Assembly (NCBI RefSeq): GCF_014636495.1
Contig: NZ_BMEM01000001.1
Location: 294,195 to 358,194 of the forward strand
Reading direction: 5' to 3'
Source: Ornithinimicrobium tianjinense
Lineage (GTDB): Bacteria; Actinomycetota; Actinomycetes; Actinomycetales; Dermatophilaceae
Length of the DNA stretch: 64,000 nt
Shown: in pieces, positions 60,525 through 64,000 of the stretch
How positions within the stretch are numbered: the first letter of the stretch is position 1
Layout of the letters: each line of letters begins with the position of its first letter
The notes under the pieces: generated by a model
Databases searched by the model: none
What the model was told of the DNA's origin: nothing
What the model saw: only the letters and a program-made list of their open reading frames with translations
Translations under genes and position numbers: made by a program

Positions 60525-61241
60525 ATGAAGCGTCCTGACTCTGCGCCCTCCGCGGCCGCCTCCGTCGGCGAGCGGATCGACCAGGTCGTCGAGCAGGCCA
60601 AGCCACACCTGCGCGGCTGGCTGCACGTCGGCATGGTCCCCGTGAGCCTCGTGCTGTCCCTGGTCCTGGCCCTGCTCGTGCCCACGACCTCCGGCCGGGT
60701 GGCCGCCGCCGTCTTCGGCGTGACGGCCGTCCTGCTCTTCGCGACCTCCGCGACCTACCACCGGGGCCGTTGGTCACCGCGCGTGGCCGGGGTCCTCAAG
60801 CGGATGGACCACGCCAACATCTTCCTCATCATCGCCGGCACCTACACCCCGTTCGCCGTGCTGCTCCTGCCCGACGGCCAGCAGCGCACCCTGCTGTGGG
60901 TGGTCTGGGCCGGCGCTGTCGCCGGGGTCGTCTTCCGCGTCTTCTGGGTCCGAGCGCCGCGCTGGCTCTACACCGTCGTCTACGTGGCGCTCGGCTGGGT
61001 CGCAGTCTTCTACCTCGTGCCCTTCTGGCGCACCGGGGGGCCGGCGGTCGTCGTGCTGATGATGCTCGGGGGGATCATGTACACCGTGGGCGCGGTGGTC
61101 TACGGGCTCAAGCGGCCCAACCCCTCGCCCCGCTGGTTCGGCTTCCACGAGGTCTTCCACGCCTTCACGGTGGCCGGCTTCTCCTCCCACTGGGCCGCGG
61201 TCCTCGTGGCAGTCCTCGGGGTCAGGGCGGCGATCGCCTGA
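60525..61241 (+). CDS. trhA: Hemolysin III/TrhA-family membrane protein
   Basis: A 238-aa protein with seven membrane helices of the hemolysin III (progestin/adiponectin receptor-like) family. The metal-site motifs are ATYHRGRWS after helix 2, DHANIFLIIAGTYTPF, and FHEVFHAF near the end. Members control membrane fluidity or lipid composition rather than haemolysis. It takes the place of Rv1085c in the mycobacterial gene order. Confidence 0.93.
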   Translation: MKRPDSAPSAAASVGERIDQVVEQAKPHLRGWLHVGMVPVSLVLSLVLALLVPTTSGRVAAAVFGVTAVLLFATSATYHRGRWSPRVAGVLKRMDHANIFLIIAGTYTPFAVLLLPDGQQRTLLWVVWAGAVAGVVFRVFWVRAPRWLYTVVYVALGWVAVFYLVPFWRTGGPAVVVLMMLGGIMYTVGAVVYGLKRPNPSPRWFGFHEVFHAFTVAGFSSHWAAVLVAVLGVRAAIA

Positions 61242-61300
61242 CGTCCTCGTCCCGCCGTCGGGTGACAGGGTCCGCGCGGGGAATTCACAGGGCGGGCCGG

Positions 61301-61306
61301 TAGGTT
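61301..61306 (+). promoter_or_regulatory. -10 box of uppS (leaderless)
   Basis: TAGGTT ends 6 nt before the ATG at 61313. Confidence 0.6.
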
Positions 61307-61312
61307 GACCGT

Positions 61313-62077
61313 ATGCAGACGCCGCGCGACCTGGTCTACCGCGCCTACACCTCGTCGCTGCGACGGCACCTTCCGGCAGACCAGCTCCCGCGCCACATCG
61401 GGGTGATGCTCGACGGCAACCGCCGCTGGGCGAGGGAGCGCGGGGCCGCGAGCGCGGAGGGCCACCGAGCGGGCGCGGACAACATCGCCCCCTTCCTCGG
61501 CTGGTGCGAGGAGGCCGGGATCGAGGTGGTCACCCTGTGGCTGCTGTCGACCGACAACCTCAACCGCGGCGCCGCCGAGCTCGAGCCGCTGCTGGGGATC
61601 ATCGAGCAGGTCGTCACCGACCTGGCGGACACCCGTCGCTGGCGGGTGCACGTCGTCGGCGCGCTGGACCTGCTGCCCGAGCAGACCGCGCAGTGCCTGC
61701 AGCAGGCCGCCGGGCGCAGCGCCGACGTCGACGGGATGGTCGTCAACGTCGCGATCGGCTACGGCGGACGCCGTGAGATCGCGGACGCCGTCCGGTCGCT
61801 CCTGCGCGAGGCCGCCGCCGAGGGCCGCACCCTGGAGGAGCTGGCCGCGTCGGTGACCGCCGAGGACATCGCCGCGCACCTCTACACCAAGGGGCAGCCC
61901 GACCCGGACCTGGTCATCCGCACGTCGGGGGAGCAGCGCCTCGGTGGCTTCCTGCTCTGGCAGAGCGCGCACAGCGAGTTCTACTTCTGCGAGGCCTACT
62001 GGCCGGACTTCCGCAAGGTCGACTTCCTGCGCGCCCTGCGGTCCTACGCGGAGCGGGAGCGCCGCTTCGGCACCTGA
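61313..62077 (+). CDS. uppS: Cis-prenyltransferase (isoprenyl/undecaprenyl diphosphate synthase family)
   Basis: A 254-aa cis-prenyltransferase. The substrate-binding motif reads HIGVMLDGNRRWARERG, with the catalytic Asp, and DLVIRTSGEQRLGGFLLWQSAHSEFYFCEAYWPDFRKVDFLRAL is the C-terminal signature. Product length cannot be read from the sequence; the orthologous position in mycobacteria (Rv1086) makes a short Z,E-farnesyl diphosphate, so this may not be the main undecaprenyl synthase. Confidence 0.93.
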   Translation: MQTPRDLVYRAYTSSLRRHLPADQLPRHIGVMLDGNRRWARERGAASAEGHRAGADNIAPFLGWCEEAGIEVVTLWLLSTDNLNRGAAELEPLLGIIEQVVTDLADTRRWRVHVVGALDLLPEQTAQCLQQAAGRSADVDGMVVNVAIGYGGRREIADAVRSLLREAAAEGRTLEELAASVTAEDIAAHLYTKGQPDPDLVIRTSGEQRLGGFLLWQSAHSEFYFCEAYWPDFRKVDFLRALRSYAERERRFGT

Positions 62078-62090
62078 CCCGGTGAGGGCA

Positions 62091-62096
62091 TAGTCT
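62091..62096 (+). promoter_or_regulatory. -10 box of the ABC importer operon
   Basis: TAGTCT ends 8 nt before the ATG at 62105; leaderless or nearly so. Confidence 0.55.
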
Positions 62097-62104
62097 GCCC
62101 TGCT

Positions 62105-62938
62105 ATGAACACGCGATCGTTCCAGGCCCTGTCCATCGCCGCCGTGCTGGCGCTCGGCCTGTCGGCCTGTGGCTCCGACTCCGAGGAGAGCCCCGACGCA
62201 GCCGGCGGCTCCGACCTCAACCTCGTGACCGACGGCACCCTGACCGTCTGCTCCGACGTGCCCTACCCCCCGTTCGAGGACTTCGACACCTCCTCCGAGT
62301 CGGGCTTCAAGGGCTTCGACATCGACATCGTGCAGGAGATCGCCGACGGTCTCGAGCTGGAGCTCGCCGTGAAGGACTCCTCCTTCGACGCCCTGCAGTC
62401 CGGTCTGGCCCTCAACGCCGGCGACTGCGACATGGCCGCCTCGGCGATGACCATCAACGAGGAGCGCAAGAAGAGCATCGACTTCAGCGACGGCTACTAC
62501 GACTCCAAGCAGTCCCTGCTGGTGCCGACCGACAGCGACATCAAGACCATCGCCGACCTGGCCGGCAAGAAGGTCGGCGTCCAGGCCACCACCACCGGTG
62601 AGGCCTACGCCAAGGAGAACGCCACCGACGCCGAGCTGATCTCCCTGCCCAGCGACGCGGAGATGTTCCAGTCGCTGCAGGCCGGCACCGTCGACGCCCT
62701 CCTGCAGGACCTCCCGGTCAACCTCGAGCACACGAAGAGCGGTGACTTCACCATCGTCGAGGAGTACTCCACCGACGAGCAGTACGGCCTGGCGATGAAG
62801 AAGGGCAACACCGCGCTCGTGGACGCCGTCAACGCCGAGCTGGCGGAGATGCGCGACAACGGTACCTACGACGAGCTCTACGCGAAGTACTTCACCGAGG
62901 GTGGCGACGCCGACAGCGCCACCAGCACCGGTCGCTGA
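62105..62938 (+). CDS. Amino-acid ABC transporter substrate-binding lipoprotein
   Basis: A 277-aa lipoprotein: signal peptide with lipobox LSACG, then a family 3 solute-binding domain (GTLTVCSDVPYPPFEDFD, GFDIDIVQEIADGL, DCDMAASAMTINEERKKSIDFSDGYYDS, LAGKKVGVQATTTGEAYAKE). It binds a polar amino acid outside the membrane for the permease and ATPase encoded directly downstream. The exact ligand cannot be told. Confidence 0.94.
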   Translation: MNTRSFQALSIAAVLALGLSACGSDSEESPDAAGGSDLNLVTDGTLTVCSDVPYPPFEDFDTSSESGFKGFDIDIVQEIADGLELELAVKDSSFDALQSGLALNAGDCDMAASAMTINEERKKSIDFSDGYYDSKQSLLVPTDSDIKTIADLAGKKVGVQATTTGEAYAKENATDAELISLPSDAEMFQSLQAGTVDALLQDLPVNLEHTKSGDFTIVEEYSTDEQYGLAMKKGNTALVDAVNAELAEMRDNGTYDELYAKYFTEGGDADSATSTGR

Positions 62939-62972
62939 GCCGGCCTGCCCCGGACGAGGACAAGGAGGACCG

Positions 62973-63770
62973 ATGACCAGACGCCAGCGTCAGCGCGCCA
63001 TCCGGATGGTGCTCTACGCCATCTTCCTGGCGCTGGTCGTCGGCCTCCTGTTCCTCGTCGACTGGGAGAGCGTCACCCGCAACTTCTTCATGACCGAGGC
63101 GTTCACCGGCACCTGGCAGGACATGGTGCTGACCGCCGCCAAGAACACGATCCTCTACACGATCGCCGCGTTCGTCGGTGGCTTCGTCCTCGCCATGATC
63201 CTGGTGCTGATGAAGCTCGCCCCGGTCGCCCCCTTCCGCTGGGTGGCGACCGGCTACATCGAGCTGTTCCGCGGGCTCCCCGCGCTCGTCGTCATCCTGT
63301 TCATGGGCTTCGGCGTGCCGATCGCCTTCGGCGGCTGGCGCCCGCCGGGCGGGATCATCGGGTCCGGCCTGACAGCCCTGATGCTCGTCGCCGGGGCCTA
63401 CATGGCCGAGACCCTGCGAGCGGGCATCGAGGCGGTGCCGAAGGGACAGTCCGAGGCGGCACGCTCACTCGGCATGAACGGCGTCTGGACCATGTCCTCG
63501 ATCGTCATGCCGCAGGCGCTGCGCATCGTGGTCCCGCCGCTGACCAACGAGCTGGTGATCCTCCTCAAGGACACCTCGCTGCTCTTCGTGCTGGGCTTCG
63601 CGGCCAACCAGAAGGAGCTGACGTCGATGGCGCGAGACTTCATGGTCAGCGGTCCGTCGGCCGGCACCGCCACCAGCCTGACGTTCGCCGCGCTGCTCTA
63701 CCTCGCCATCACGCTGCCCCTGACGCAGCTGGTGTCGTGGATGGAGCGCAAGCAGAAGAGGAGCCGGTGA
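62973..63770 (+). CDS. Amino-acid ABC transporter permease
   Basis: A 265-aa permease of the HisMQ/GlnP type with five or six membrane helices. The conserved GYIELFRGLPALVVILFMGFG and the EAA loop EAVPKGQSEAARSLGMNGVWTMSSIVMPQALR, which contacts the ATPase, are present. GGAGG precedes the ATG. It overlaps the ATPase gene by one base. Confidence 0.94.
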   Translation: MTRRQRQRAIRMVLYAIFLALVVGLLFLVDWESVTRNFFMTEAFTGTWQDMVLTAAKNTILYTIAAFVGGFVLAMILVLMKLAPVAPFRWVATGYIELFRGLPALVVILFMGFGVPIAFGGWRPPGGIIGSGLTALMLVAGAYMAETLRAGIEAVPKGQSEAARSLGMNGVWTMSSIVMPQALRIVVPPLTNELVILLKDTSLLFVLGFAANQKELTSMARDFMVSGPSAGTATSLTFAALLYLAITLPLTQLVSWMERKQKRSR

Positions 63771-64000
63771 TGGAGGATCTTCACCCCACCCAGAAGGTCG
63801 ACCGGTCCGCCCCCGCGATCGACGTCCGGCAGCTGCACAAGAGCTACGGCGACCACGAGGTGCTCAAGGGGATCGACTTCTCGGTCGAGAAGGGCCAGGT
63901 CGTCTGCGTGATCGGTCCTTCCGGCTCGGGCAAGTCCACGCTGCTGCGCTGCGTCAACCGGCTCGAGGAGCCGTCCTCCGGCCAGATCCTGGTCGAGGGC
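63770..64000 (+). CDS. Amino-acid ABC transporter ATP-binding protein (partial, runs off the window)
   Basis: The first 77 codons of a GlnQ/HisP-type ATPase. Visible are VRQLHKSYGDHEVLKGIDF and Walker A VIGPSGSGKSTLLRCVNRLEEPSSG. The ATG shares its A with the TGA of the permease gene (TGATG). The Q loop, signature and Walker B lie beyond position 64000. Confidence 0.93.
   Translation, partial: MEDLHPTQKVDRSAPAIDVRQLHKSYGDHEVLKGIDFSVEKGQVVCVIGPSGSGKSTLLRCVNRLEEPSSGQILVEG

Noticed and set aside
60525-61241. Haemolysin virulence factor
   Set aside because: The hemolysin III name is historical; the family is a membrane-homeostasis protein in many harmless bacteria.

Overview
The window is 64 kb of very G+C-rich chromosome from an actinobacterium, most likely a member of the Micrococcales close to the Intrasporangiaceae/Ornithinimicrobiaceae (family placement is inference). 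Supporting signs are mycothiol chemistry (mca), an oleA-oleBC-oleD hydrocarbon cluster with the fused oleBC seen in actinobacteria, SigE-type ECF regulation, many apparently leaderless genes whose TAnnnT box lies 6-8 nt before the start codon, and a greA-DUF4307-mca-(small protein)-trhA-uppS order that matches, from memory, the Mycobacterium tuberculosis Rv1080c-Rv1086 region. No prophage, IS element, CRISPR array or conjugative gene was recognised, so this is mainly core chromosome. Layout: 0-8.3 kb holds rsmI, small membrane proteins, an unrecognised two-gene operon, an ECF sigma factor with its membrane partner, a HipA-like kinase/DUF3037 pair and an AraC/VOC pair. 8.4-15.6 kb is a core run: metG, tatD, rsmA (ksgA), ispE and an Uup-like ABC-F protein, with a thioredoxin-like gene in between. 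15.6-22.3 kb has DUF421, MarR, tRNA-Gln, TetR, glmU-prs, rplY and pth. 22.3-31.7 kb has pspA with a TPM-domain protein, mfd, a small conserved protein and a DUF222/HNH protein. 31.9-38.1 kb is the mazG-eno-ftsB-DUF501-ppx-udgB run followed by an unusual short-armed tRNA with anticodon UAA. 38.2-46.5 kb carries an M14 carboxypeptidase, a tight three-gene operon (N-formylglutamate-amidohydrolase-like, DUF1704/QEGLA metallopeptidase, GshB-like ATP-grasp ligase), a Bax-inhibitor-1 protein, a 52-bp repeat array and a DUF808 protein. 46.6-53.1 kb has a thiolase and the ole cluster. 53.3-64 kb has a lipoprotein, msrA, an orphan GlmL/MutL-family gene, ilvA, the greA-mca-uppS block and the start of an amino-acid ABC importer that runs off the end. 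What the gene list does not explain is repeat structure. (i) Ends of genes carry short tandem arrays, each of a different unit: 22 bp x2, 29 bp x4, 13 bp x3, 17 bp x5-6 and 32 bp x2; rsmA has a 15-bp x5 array inside its coding start. (ii) A 52-bp palindrome-bearing repeat family occurs in two convergent intergenic regions 40 kb apart, in opposite orientations. (iii) The heptamer GGCATAC/GTATGCC was counted by eye about 40 times against roughly 6 expected, including an inverted pair inside a perfect 21-bp hairpin at 2206-2254, an arrangement reminiscent of DNA-uptake-sequence terminators. The best candidate for a little-described biochemical system is the 40789-43789 operon, which pairs an amide-bond-forming ligase with a predicted tyrosine-carboxypeptidase-family metallopeptidase and an amidohydrolase.
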